24,057 nucleotides of DNA from DASZCR01 sp035942915 (lineage in GTDB: Bacteria; Acidobacteriota; Blastocatellia; Pyrinomonadales; Pyrinomonadaceae). Location of the stretch: the NCBI GenBank assembly GCA_035942915.1, contig DASZCR010000188.1, positions 1-24,057 on the forward strand, given 5' to 3'. Under the pieces are notes generated by a model, which saw nothing but the letters and a program-made list of their open reading frames with translations, was not told the origin of the DNA and ran no database searches. Below are positions 15,243 through 22,377 of the stretch, one piece after another (the first letter of the stretch is position 1; each line of letters starts with the position of its first letter). Position numbers and translations under genes: made by a program.

Positions 15243-15354
15243 CTCCCCTTCGGTAACCCGGCCAAGTCAAACGCGCGCTCTTTTGCGGCGACGCGTCTGA
15301 CTCCCGTCGGCTTTGCGGCCCACGCTCGCGCGTGGTGTGCCTTTATCGGTTGAG
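15243..15354 (-). ncRNA. GEMM-I (c-di-GMP-I class) riboswitch upstream of pilM
   Basis: Read on the minus strand, conserved blocks occur in the right order. AAAGGCACACC (consensus AAGGGCAAACC) comes first. Stem P2, CCACGC-GCGA-GCGTGG (15335-15320), has a GNRA tetraloop. The core GCAAAGCC is at 15316-15309. Stem P3 has an 11-bp perfect helix with one G-U pair (15302-15292 with 15275-15265) and an inner 3-bp CGC/GCG. The 3' block GGCCGGGTTACCG, with tetraloop-receptor and ligand-binding residues, is at 15263-15251. P1 is short and imperfect (CTC/GAG plus CC/GG). The base aligned with G20 of the Vc2 riboswitch appears to be G, which favours c-di-GMP over cGAMP, but my alignment in that stretch is one base shorter than consensus. 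The class binds cyclic dinucleotides and switches downstream genes. Confidence 0.88.
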
Positions 15355-15448
15355 TTTCAAAAACCAGACTGTTGAAGAATGGCGGCCGCAATGCGCGGCG
15401 CGCCGGATATAAGTCAGGACGCGACTGCTGCCTCGTCTGACAGTGGTG

Positions 15449-15478
15449 AATATACCTCAATGTGTTTAGCTATGTCAA
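15449..15478 (-). promoter_or_regulatory. Sigma-70 promoter of the pilMNOPQ operon
   Basis: On the minus strand TTGACA (15473-15478, perfect) is 18 nt from TATATT (15449-15454, 5 of 6). Transcription would start near 15442, about 88 nt before the aptamer. The TAAACACA in the spacer is repeated exactly 30 bp upstream (15491-15498), as if a regulator bound both copies. Confidence 0.72.
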
Positions 15479-15692
15479 TTGATATTTTACTGTGTTTAAT
15501 CGCTGATATATCAACAATTTGGAAGTGATTTATGATTTACGTGCGCGTAGTTTCTGGAAAATGGAGGGGGGCGTTCCAGTTTTTCGGGGAGGCTTCAGAA
15601 GGCGTGTTTGTTCCTCCAACCCGTTCAGCGTGAGTTCTTTGGAGGCGTAGTCTCTTGCCTCGCGCTTGCGACGGCGGGTAGGATGATTCTCT

Positions 15693-17417
15693 ATGGGGAT
15701 TGGCCGCAAACTGCTGCTCGTGGCGTCGGCGCTGCTACTGCTTTCGGTCGCGTGGCTGTGGTGGACGCAGCCGCAGAGGGTGGACATGGCGGCCTACGTC
15801 CCTGCCGACACGCTCGTCTACCTTGAGGCCAACGACCTGCCGGGGATTGCGCGCGCCGTCGTCTCGACAGAAGGCTGGAAGGAGTTGGCTCCGGCGGCGG
15901 GCATCGAAGGCGGGTTCGGGCAGGTCGGCTGGCTCGGTCGCTTGTCGGCGTGGACAGGGATTGGCTCAAGCGATGGGGTGGTGTTGATGCGTGCACAGGT
16001 GGCGGTTGCGCTGCTCGGCTTCGACGCGAGCGTTGAAGCGGACGCTTCGGCGCGCATCTCTCCACGCATCGCGCTCGTCGCCGAGACCCACACGAGCGAG
16101 GGGCGCGCACGCACGGCGGTCAGAAAACTGGTCGGTGATGCGGCGCGGCGCAGGTACGGAGAGGTGCGCGTCGAAGAACGACCGATAGACGGCGTGCCTT
16201 ATGTGAGTTGGGTGGCGCAGTCGGACACGCGGCGCAGGCTCGTCGCCGCCGTCAGGGGAAGCGTCGCCGTCGTGGCGAGAGACGAGGCGACGGTGCAGGC
16301 GTGTCTGGCGGCGCAGAGCGGCGCGCGTCCGACGCTGGCCGCAGACGCGCGACTCAAAGAGATGCGCAACAGGCTCGGCGCGGAGACGGCGCTCGTCTTC
16401 GGTTATGCGCCTCAGGGCAGCGCCGCGAAGATTCTCGAAGTGGTTGCGCCGCTCTTCGTCGGACAGGTGTCGGAGAACCCGAACACGCAAAGCTCTCTGG
16501 CGATACTTCTCCCGCAACTCGCCAACAGCCTCGTCGGCAGCGCCGGATGGAGCACGCGCATTGTGCGCGGCGCGGTTGAGGACAACTACCACTTCGACCT
16601 GCCGGGAGACCTCGCCGCGCGTCTCAATGAACCTTTAACCCCGGCCTTGCCGCGCGTAAATCCGGCAGAGATGCTACCGTCAGACACGCAGCAGGTTTCA
16701 CTCTACAGTTATCGAGTCCCCGAACAGGCCTGGCGCGGACTCAACGCCGCCATCTCCACTCAACTCGACACCTTCAAGGCCGTGCTCGTGACGCGCGCAC
16801 TCGAAAGCCTGCTTCAACCTTACGGCGTCGAATCGCCGCAGGAGTTTCTGCACGTTGCGGGAAGTGGCCTCGCAACAGCGCGTCTGTCGAGCACGAGCGA
16901 GAAGAAGCTCCTCATCGTTGAGGCGCGCGACCGCGAGGGTCTCAAACGGCAGGTGACGAAGCGACTCGGCGACGATGCACGCGTCGAGAGTGTGGGCGAT
17001 GGCGAGTTGCATGTGGCGGCAGACGCGGAGGCCGGTGCGGCCGCTTTCGTCGGAGACTTCCTCGTGTTGGGCGACGAGTCGGACGTGCGGCTTTGCGTTG
17101 CCGCGCGCGCCGAAGGGCGGACGCTGGCGGGCGCGCCGGACTTCAAGTTGTCGAGATTCGAGACGCCGGCAGACACGCTCCCGCAGGTGACTACATGGAC
17201 TGACGATGCGGAGTCTGCGCGCGCCTTCGTCCTCTTCTTCGCACGCCAGCGCAGCGCGCATCCCAATCCGGAAGCTCTCGAAAAGGCGTCGCGGCGCCTC
17301 CCGCGCAGCATCAGCGAGACACGCCTGACGAGCGCAGGCTTTCAGAAGAGGACGCGCTCGTCGTTCGGACAGTTCGGATGGATTATCGAGCAGTTCGCGC
17401 CGTCGAACGATAACTGA
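15693..17417 (+). CDS. Membrane-anchored DUF3352-like protein
   Basis: A 574-residue protein with an N-terminal membrane helix (about residues 6-25: LLLVASALLLLSVAWLWW) and a large periplasmic part. Directly after the anchor, YVPADTLVYLEANDLPGIARA matches the start of DUF3352 proteins, which begin with a PADTxxYxxxxDLP-like block; the rest shows repeated alternating strand/helix units as in that family. No catalytic motif was seen. The family is of unknown function. The gene is divergent from the pil operon and shares its 800-bp control region, so co-regulation with pili is possible but unproven. A weak AGGATG lies 10 nt before the ATG. It converges on the next gene, with a 33-bp gap and only a weak hairpin. 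Confidence 0.7.
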   Translation: MGIGRKLLLVASALLLLSVAWLWWTQPQRVDMAAYVPADTLVYLEANDLPGIARAVVSTEGWKELAPAAGIEGGFGQVGWLGRLSAWTGIGSSDGVVLMRAQVAVALLGFDASVEADASARISPRIALVAETHTSEGRARTAVRKLVGDAARRRYGEVRVEERPIDGVPYVSWVAQSDTRRRLVAAVRGSVAVVARDEATVQACLAAQSGARPTLAADARLKEMRNRLGAETALVFGYAPQGSAAKILEVVAPLFVGQVSENPNTQSSLAILLPQLANSLVGSAGWSTRIVRGAVEDNYHFDLPGDLAARLNEPLTPALPRVNPAEMLPSDTQQVSLYSYRVPEQAWRGLNAAISTQLDTFKAVLVTRALESLLQPYGVESPQEFLHVAGSGLATARLSSTSEKKLLIVEARDREGLKRQVTKRLGDDARVESVGDGELHVAADAEAGAAAFVGDFLVLGDESDVRLCVAARAEGRTLAGAPDFKLSRFETPADTLPQVTTWTDDAESARAFVLFFARQRSAHPNPEALEKASRRLPRSISETRLTSAGFQKRTRSSFGQFGWIIEQFAPSNDN

Positions 17418-17450
17418 GCGACCCGACGGCGACTGACCTGAAGCGTGCGT

Positions 17451-18803
17451 TCACTCGTCGGTCGAGGGGAAGGCGAAGGGATGGTCTGCGAGCACGGCTC
17501 GCATATTAATCTGGCTGAAGAGAGTTTCGAGGTAAGCGTTGAAGCGATGCAGCACGGGCGCAAGTTCGGTTGCGCCTCTGGCGGCGGTAATCTCCTCCAC
17601 GAAGCGTTCGTAAGACTCCCAGTCCTTGTACATCAGAAAGCGCAAGCTTCCCTCCCTGAACGCGCCGAGACGCTCGATGAGAGGCGCGGCCGAACGCTGC
17701 TCGCGCTCCGTCTCTGCGCGCCTGACCATCTGCAAGAGCGTCCAGATGTCTGCACGCAGCGCGAGCGACTGTTCGAGTTTGGTCTGGAAGGCGCGAAAGA
17801 GACGCCTGCCTTCAAGCGTCGGGTCGAAGATTTGCGCGAGGCTCACGATGGATTGCTGAAAGCTGTCGCGCAGGAGGCCGTGCGCGTTCTCGACTTTGGC
17901 GAAGATGTGCGTGGCCTGTCTGAGACCGGCCAGACCGACCAATTCATGCTCGAAGGTTTTGCGCAACTCCATGCCGATAGCATAGGCCGTCCCGTCGAGC
18001 GCATCGAAGACGTTCGGGTCTAAGTCCTCGATGCGCAGGGCGCGCCCATCAACAAAGTCGAGCAGGGCGCGCGTCTCCTCACGGACGAGCGTGAAGACAA
18101 GGAGCATCTGCTTGAGCGGCTGGTCGGAACGCAGCGCCGCCTCGATGAAGCGCAGGACTTCGAGCAGGCGCGTCAGTCTGGTGAAGATTTCGAGGATGTC
18201 TGCGGCGAGCGGTTCGGGTTCGACGCGTGCGACGACGCCGAGCAGTTCGGGCGCGAGAATATGCGAGCCGTCTTGCGCCTCCTGCCGCATCAATCTGGCG
18301 ACGGCAGGAGAGCGACGTATCTCGCGTCGGAGAACTTTGCCGAGGCTCGCCCACGCCTGAAAACTGACGATGCGCGAGACGAGCAGCGCGCTACAGAGCG
18401 CGGAGGCGTCGCCGAGACTCTCTGCCAGTTCATCCCACTCGTCTCCCTGATAAACGGGACGAGTGTTCGCATCCTCAGCAAAAAGCATCTGGGCGTCGTC
18501 GCCGAGTGCGTCGTAGATATTGCTGTCGGACTGTCTGGTGAGACCGGCGACGAGTTGCAGACACCTAAGCAGCGCCGCTTGCGCGATGCGCGTCTCGTTG
18601 GTGAAGTCGCGCGTTAAGATTTCGGCGCGCTCCATGTCTGCCAGAGGATGATTGCGCGCGTTGAAGAAGCTGTCGAGCGCCGCCAGCCACACGCCGAGTT
18701 CACGCGTCGTGTCGGCTTGCGGGGCATCTCCCGCGTGCGACTCGCGCGCGGCGGTCGTCTCGCTCGTCAGGCTCTCTGGTGGCGCTGCGGTGAAGTTCGT
18801 CAT
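17451..18803 (-). CDS. Hypothetical protein, 450 residues, largely helical
   Basis: I do not recognise this protein. The start is set at the ATG of MTNFTAAPPES (18801-18803), which has AAGGAAAG upstream; the frame is open further right, but that stretch overlaps rdgB in antisense. There is no signal peptide or membrane helix. The first 35 residues are Ser/Thr/Ala-rich, and then the sequence is rich in Leu, Glu, Arg and Ala with heptad-like spacing throughout, suggesting an all-helical cytoplasmic protein. Recognisable stretches for searches include EDLDPNVFDALDGTAYAIG, LRFLMYKDWESYERFVEEI and LETLFSQINMRAVLADHPF. It is divergent from rdgB, sharing a 97-bp promoter region with a perfect inverted repeat. 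The codon choice is as GC-rich as its neighbours, so it looks like a resident gene. Confidence 0.7.
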   Translation of the reverse strand: MTNFTAAPPESLTSETTAARESHAGDAPQADTTRELGVWLAALDSFFNARNHPLADMERAEILTRDFTNETRIAQAALLRCLQLVAGLTRQSDSNIYDALGDDAQMLFAEDANTRPVYQGDEWDELAESLGDASALCSALLVSRIVSFQAWASLGKVLRREIRRSPAVARLMRQEAQDGSHILAPELLGVVARVEPEPLAADILEIFTRLTRLLEVLRFIEAALRSDQPLKQMLLVFTLVREETRALLDFVDGRALRIEDLDPNVFDALDGTAYAIGMELRKTFEHELVGLAGLRQATHIFAKVENAHGLLRDSFQQSIVSLAQIFDPTLEGRRLFRAFQTKLEQSLALRADIWTLLQMVRRAETEREQRSAAPLIERLGAFREGSLRFLMYKDWESYERFVEEITAARGATELAPVLHRFNAYLETLFSQINMRAVLADHPFAFPSTDE

Positions 18804-18839
18804 TTCCAACGCGGCTTTCCTTGGGTGGGCTTGGTTCTC

Positions 18840-18857
18840 CGGCGTAAACTTACGCCG
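18840..18857. promoter_or_regulatory. Perfect inverted repeat in the divergent rdgB promoter region
   Basis: CGGCGTAA-AC-TTACGCCG is an 18-bp dyad with 8-bp perfect arms and a 2-bp centre. It lies midway between the ATG codons of two divergent genes (37 bp and 44 bp from them), the usual place for an operator. A TAAACT -10-like hexamer (18845-18850) overlaps it on the plus strand. The regulator is unknown. Confidence 0.5.
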
Positions 18858-18900
18858 CCATCCGCGATTGTACGCGCGAAACAGGTCGGGAGGCAAAACC

Positions 18901-19530
18901 ATGCATACCTCTTCACAACTACTCATCGCCACGCGCAACGCGGGTAAGGTGCGCGAGTTCGCGGAGTTGCTGACAGGACTGCCCTTGCAGCTTCGACACC
19001 TCGCAGAGTTTCCACACGTGCCGGAAGCGGTCGAGACCGGCTCGACCTTCGCAGAGAACGCCGCGCTCAAGGCCCGCTTCTACGCGCGCCTGACCGGCCT
19101 GCCGACTCTCGCCGATGATTCCGGCCTCGAAGTTGATGCACTTGGCGGCGCGCCCGGCGTCTACTCTGCGCGCTACGCCGGAGAGCAAGCGACCGACGCG
19201 GCGCGGAACGCGAAACTGCTGGACGAGTTGAACCGAAGCGACGACCGCTCGCGTCGCGCGCGCTTCGTCTGCGTCATCGCGCACGCGTCGCCTTCGTCTG
19301 AGGAAATCAAACTTTTCGAGGGCGTCTGCGAAGGACGCATCGCCTCTTCGCCGCGCGGCTCGTCCGGCTTTGGCTACGACCCGCTCTTTATCCCCGACGG
19401 CTACGAAGCGACTTTCGGAGAGTTGCCCGCTGAAATCAAAAACTGCATCAGCCATCGCGCGCACGCTCTCGACGCCGCCTCCCGATTCCTTCGTCAGACT
19501 GTTATTGAGACGCAGCTTGACCCTTCCTAG
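18901..19530 (+). CDS. rdgB: XTP/dITP diphosphatase (RdgB/HAM1 family)
   Basis: A 209-residue house-cleaning pyrophosphatase that removes XTP, dITP and ITP so that deaminated purines are not built into nucleic acids. Family motifs are complete: LLIATRNAGKVREF near the N-terminus, GSTFAENAALKA, the catalytic ADDSGLEVDALGGAPGVYSARYAG, GFGYDPLFIPDG and SHRAHAL at the C-terminus. The ATG at 18901 is chosen because GGGAGG (18888-18893) lies 7 nt before it and the length fits the family; the frame continues upstream only as the shadow of the opposite gene. The tRNA-Pro promoter overlaps its stop codon. Confidence 0.95.
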   Translation: MHTSSQLLIATRNAGKVREFAELLTGLPLQLRHLAEFPHVPEAVETGSTFAENAALKARFYARLTGLPTLADDSGLEVDALGGAPGVYSARYAGEQATDAARNAKLLDELNRSDDRSRRARFVCVIAHASPSSEEIKLFEGVCEGRIASSPRGSSGFGYDPLFIPDGYEATFGELPAEIKNCISHRAHALDAASRFLRQTVIETQLDPS

Positions 19531-19546
19531 AGGCTGCCGATAGAAT
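19517..19546 (+). promoter_or_regulatory. Promoter of tRNA-Pro
   Basis: TTGACC (19517-19522, 5 of 6) and TAGAAT (19541-19546, 5 of 6) are 18 nt apart. The predicted start is near 19553, 34 nt before the tRNA. The -35 lies inside the last codons of rdgB. Confidence 0.65.
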
Positions 19547-19586
19547 GTGCGCCACGCGAGAGCATTCGCTTGTTCCTTCCACTTAT

Positions 19587-19663
19587 CGGGCAGTGGCGCA
19601 GTCTGGTAGCGCACCGCATTTGGGATGCGGGGGTCGGAGGTTCAAATCCTCTCTGCCCGACCA
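19587..19663 (+). tRNA. trnP-UGG: tRNA-Pro (anticodon UGG)
   Basis: A full cloverleaf of 77 nt. The acceptor CGGGCAG pairs with CTGCCCG, followed by A73 and an encoded CCA. The D arm is GCGC...GCGC, the anticodon stem CCGCA/TGCGG closes a TTTGGGA loop with anticodon TGG, and the T arm is GGAGG-TTCAAAT-CCTCT with one G-U pair. No clear hairpin terminator follows. Confidence 0.97.
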
Positions 19664-19967
19664 CACTTTTCAAGAACTATCGTTCGGCTGTCGGTTTCCG
19701 GTTTTGAAGCCGAGCCTGACATTTCGTCAGAGTCGGTCGCTTGATAAGGTCCGACAATCTCCTAATCTCTCTTCTGCCAGACGCAAGTTTGACACGCGCC
19801 CCGCACGCCGCATATAGTCCCCGCGCATTTCCAGAGACTTTCGTCAGTACTACATTTCAGGGTGAACAACTACGGGGCGGGTGGATGTGTGCCGGGGCTG
19901 CGCGAAGCGCGCCTCTGCGTGGCGCACGACTGTGAAAAGTTTGAACGAGAGAAGGAGAATCAATCTG
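19664..19967 (+). other. 304-bp gap between tRNA-Pro and the lipoprotein gene
   Basis: It contains the lipoprotein promoter (listed separately) and a leader of about 143 nt with a short GCGC-GAA-GCGC hairpin. No other gene was found. An open frame covering part of the leader joins the lipoprotein frame but lacks a ribosome-binding site. Confidence 0.55.
19789..19818 (+). promoter_or_regulatory. Sigma-70 promoter of the lipoprotein gene
   Basis: A perfect TTGACA (19789-19794) and TATAGT (19813-19818, 5 of 6) are separated by 18 nt. Transcription would start near 19825. Confidence 0.7.
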
Positions 19968-20798
19968 ATGTCGGTTAAAGGTCGAAGTGTTATCGCCTCC
20001 ATATTGCTTTCAGTTCTCTTCATGGCGGGTTGTCAATCAACCACAGACACTAACTCCAACGCGCCTGCTCAATCGGCTAACACGAAGACGGAGACGGCGA
20101 AAACAACCCCGTCGCCTGCCAAGCCTAACGCCGAAGGCATCATCTCTTCCGGGACAGGTGTGGAGAAGGAGAAGCCCGCCGCAGGCAAAGCGAACGTGCA
20201 GGGCAAAGTCTTTTATAACGAAAAACCGGCCGAAGGGATTGAAGTGAAGTTGTGCGAAACCTTCAACCAATACTTCGGTGGATGCAGCGGCGAAACCTTC
20301 ACGGCGCGGACGGACGCCGGCGGCGAGTATCTCATCAAAGACGTGCCGCCGAGAGTTTACGAGGGCTTAATCGTCAAGGTCTTCAACACCAACTATTTTG
20401 TCTTTGCGACCTCCGGCATCGTCCAGACGGCCAAGTACAAGGTTGAAGAGGGACAGACCTTCTTTGCGCCCGACACGCATCTCTTCAAACAAGACCTCAA
20501 GCTTGTGAGTCCGAAAGCCGGCTCGAAAATCGGCCCGGAGAACATCGAAGTCAAATGGGATGCCTACCCCGATGCCGCCTACTACAAGTTCAGCATCTAC
20601 GCCGATAGCGCATCGGGCGCGACGACCACTTATGACTACATCAACAAGCGGGTCGATGGCCTCTCTTACGTTCTCGATAAACCTCTCTCGCCCGGTTCGT
20701 ACACTTGCAAGGCCGAGGCCTATAACGCCAACGACATCAAGCTGGCGCAAAGTTCGGGCGATATCAAGTTCACCGTCACGGGCGAAGCAGCGAAGTAA
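19968..20798 (+). CDS. Lipoprotein with carboxypeptidase-regulatory-like and fibronectin-like domains
   Basis: A 276-residue lipoprotein. The signal sequence ends in a lipobox, LFMAGC, with the lipidated cysteine at about residue 22. A low-complexity linker rich in Thr, Asn, Lys and Ala follows (about 23-75). Then comes a beta domain of the carboxypeptidase-regulatory type (NVQGKVFYNEKPAEGIEVKLCE...TDAGGEYLIKDVPP), and a C-terminal fibronectin-III-like domain (PENIEVKWDAYPDAAYYKFSIYAD...LSPGSYTCKAEAYN). Such modules bind proteins or carbohydrates; no enzyme motif was seen. The ATG at 19968 has a strong AAGGAGA 9 nt upstream. It is probably monocistronic, with its own promoter and terminator. 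Periplasmic or surface location is inferred from the lipobox. Confidence 0.82.
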   Translation: MSVKGRSVIASILLSVLFMAGCQSTTDTNSNAPAQSANTKTETAKTTPSPAKPNAEGIISSGTGVEKEKPAAGKANVQGKVFYNEKPAEGIEVKLCETFNQYFGGCSGETFTARTDAGGEYLIKDVPPRVYEGLIVKVFNTNYFVFATSGIVQTAKYKVEEGQTFFAPDTHLFKQDLKLVSPKAGSKIGPENIEVKWDAYPDAAYYKFSIYADSASGATTTYDYINKRVDGLSYVLDKPLSPGSYTCKAEAYNANDIKLAQSSGDIKFTVTGEAAK

Positions 20799-20830
20799 AG
20801 CCGCCGACCATCTCGACCGGGAGAGAACAA

Positions 20831-20871
20831 AAAGCAGCGGGGATTAAGGTGAGGTTAATCCCCGCTGCTTT
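20831..20871. terminator. Bidirectional terminator with a 17-bp perfect stem
   Basis: AAAGCAGCGGGGATTAA (20831-20847) pairs perfectly with TTAATCCCCGCTGCTTT (20855-20871) across a 7-nt loop. The stem ends in A and T runs, so it can act in both directions between the convergent lipoprotein gene and the secreted-protein gene. Confidence 0.88.
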
Positions 20872-20923
20872 CAAACCGTCATCGGCTCGCGGCTGATGCG
20901 GTTTTTAATGAGGTTGACGGTCT

Positions 20924-21568
20924 CTATTGATTTTCCGTGAGCGGTACTTGCTCCGGGTCGGTTGGGGAGACGGCTTCCCTGCCGTCTGTGCGCAGACGCG
21001 GCTTGGCCTCGTTTGAGAGGTCTGCGCCGAGCTTTTCCAGTTCAGCCTCGCTCATCTTCGTCGGGTCAACGCCCGTCGGAATACGACACTTGCCGACGCG
21101 TACCAGACGAGTGTTGAGGAAGCCGACGGTGCTGCCGTGAGTTCCGGCGTTAAACCACTCCGTCCACTGTCCCGCGCCCACGTCTCTCGGCGAAGTGCCC
21201 GCGAACAGTTCGATGACCATGCCATCGCTGCCCACGTCGTTGCCCCAGTTGCCGTGCATCAGAACGCGGTCGCCCTCCTGGCTGTAGCGACCGCTCCAAC
21301 CCGGATAGGTATCCGAATACCAGATGCCACGAATGTGCGTGCCGCTGACGGCATAAGGAAGAAAGCAGACGCCCTGCGTCGCCCACTCCTGATGAACGCT
21401 GGAACTGTCGTCGAAGGCCGTGATGAGCCATCGATTGCCGCCGTCAAAGACGTTCGGCTTGGGAACCTGCGCGCTTGCTTCGCCGACGAGGCCGATGAGG
21501 CAAATGAAGTATATCAGCCCTTTGATTGTCATTCTTGTCTTGAAGTTTCGGAACTGAAACTGAGCCAT
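20924..21568 (-). CDS. Hypothetical secreted protein, 214 residues
   Basis: I do not recognise this protein. The N-terminus (FKTRMTIKGLIYFICLIGLVGEASAQ) is a signal peptide with an ASAQ cleavage site near residue 34. The mature part is rich in Trp, Gly and Asp, with Trp-centred stretches such as NRWLITAFDDSSS, RGIWYSDTYPGWSGRYSQEGD and GQWTEWFNAGTHGSTVGF, suggesting a compact beta fold, perhaps carbohydrate-binding (inference). The last 50 residues are charged and probably flexible. There are only two cysteines in the mature part. AAGGAG lies 10 nt before the ATG, a good start. It is convergent with the lipoprotein gene and stands alone. Confidence 0.72.
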   Translation of the reverse strand: MAQFQFRNFKTRMTIKGLIYFICLIGLVGEASAQVPKPNVFDGGNRWLITAFDDSSSVHQEWATQGVCFLPYAVSGTHIRGIWYSDTYPGWSGRYSQEGDRVLMHGNWGNDVGSDGMVIELFAGTSPRDVGAGQWTEWFNAGTHGSTVGFLNTRLVRVGKCRIPTGVDPTKMSEAELEKLGADLSNEAKPRLRTDGREAVSPTDPEQVPLTENQ

Positions 21569-22065
21569 CGTGAGGGTCTCCTTACGGTTAGTTACTGCTG
21601 AGGTGATTGCCTGTCAGGGAACGGCTGAGGTCCTCACAGGCAGCATAGCGAGGTGGGAATTCTTGCGCCGGGCGTCGCTTTGCATTTCCTATTCCACTAC
21701 GGAGGCCGCCACCTCATCCGCCAATAAAGCCGCTTTTGAATTGCCGACCCACACTTCAGTGACGACTTGAGTGGACGAATCCTCTCAACAAGCGTCGCCT
21801 TTTGTTCACTCCTGCGGGACAGCAAAAGACCACCTCAACTTCGGCGTGGCAGAAATCTGTCGGCAATTTGTCTGTTTTCGAGACAGCGTGTGCGACGGCG
21901 CATTGAGCGGGGGTCGAGAGGTCTCACGAAAGCGTTTTTTTTAGCGGAAAAATAGCGAAAAACGGCTTTTTTTTGAGACGCGAGGCCGTGCGGTGTGATA
22001 TATGTGCTGACGAGAGCTTTTTCCAACTTTCTTCCCAAATTCACAGGAGGTAGCCACACCACGCC
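21569..22065. other. 497-bp divergent gap between the secreted-protein gene and the HU gene
   Basis: No gene was found. An imperfect hairpin (GCCTGTCAGGGA against TCCTCACAGGC, 21609-21641) lies in the probable leader of the leftward gene. Between 21935 and 21974 there are four A/T tracts in helical phase, described separately. A possible HU promoter, TTGAGA (21973-21978) with a weak -10 TGATAT or GATATA (21996-22002), follows them. AGGAGG (22045-22050) is the HU Shine-Dalgarno, at a long spacing of 15 nt. Confidence 0.5.
21935..21974. promoter_or_regulatory. Helically phased A/T tracts (predicted curved DNA) before the HU gene
   Basis: T8 (21935-21942), A5 (21948-21952), A5 (21958-21962) and T8 (21967-21974) have centres about 10-11.5 bp apart, one helical turn. 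Phased tracts of this kind bend DNA and may act as an UP-like element or a site for HU itself. Confidence 0.6.
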
Positions 22066-22377
22066 ATGGCGACGAGCAAAGCAGGCAAGAAACGCATGTC
22101 CCAATCGGAGGTGCTCAACCACTTCGCCGATAAGACCGGACTGAAGCGTGCGCAAATCAAAGAGTTCTTCGAGGAGTTGGCCGACTTGGCGAGTCGAGAA
22201 GTGAAATCGAGCGGCGAATTTACGCTGCCCGGCTTCGGCAAACTCGTTCTCTCAGAGCGCAAAGCGCGCGAAGGCCGCAATCCCCAGACGGGCGAAACCA
22301 TCCAAATCCCTGCTAAAACCACACTCAAGTTCCGAGTCGGTAAAGGCATGAAAGACAACGTGGTGCCCAAAAAGTAG
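22066..22377 (+). CDS. hup: HU-family histone-like DNA-binding protein
   Basis: A 103-residue nucleoid protein. The N-terminal helical dimerisation part is SQSEVLNHFADKTGLKRAQIKEFFEELADLA. The beta arm begins with FTLPGFGKLVLSERKAREGRNPQTGETIQIPAKTTLKFR, containing the GRNPxTG tip with the conserved proline that intercalates in DNA. It ends with the usual GKGMKDNV tail. A basic N-terminal extension of about 10 residues (ATSKAGKKRM) precedes the canonical fold, so it is slightly longer than the common 90-residue HU. It works as a dimer bending DNA. Histones may be partly replaced by more than one HU paralogue in such genomes, so HU and IHF subtypes cannot be told apart here. Confidence 0.93.
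   Translation: MATSKAGKKRMSQSEVLNHFADKTGLKRAQIKEFFEELADLASREVKSSGEFTLPGFGKLVLSERKAREGRNPQTGETIQIPAKTTLKFRVGKGMKDNVVPKK

Larger units (their letters stand above)
14893..15692. other. 800-bp divergent control region between pilM and the DUF3352-like gene
   Basis: This gap holds the pil leader with its riboswitch, a hairpin, a possible small gene, the pil promoter and an AT-rich island at about 15440-15540 in otherwise GC-rich DNA. The island contains two palindromes, TCAATTGA (15476-15483) and TGATATATCA (15504-15513). It also has the TGTGTTTA direct repeat at 15461-15468 and 15491-15498. For the rightward gene a TATGAT -10 (15531-15536) is possible, but no matching -35 was found. Between 15540 and 15692 I see only the untranslated leader of that gene. 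Confidence 0.6.

Noticed and set aside
15243..15354. Reading the element as a cGAMP-specific (GEMM-Ib) variant
   Set aside because: The position that decides specificity appears to be G, not A, in my alignment. Not excluded, but c-di-GMP is the better call.
15155..15460. 101-codon minus-strand frame upstream of pilM
   Set aside because: It runs through the riboswitch aptamer and starts before its conserved core, so RNA structure explains the sequence better.
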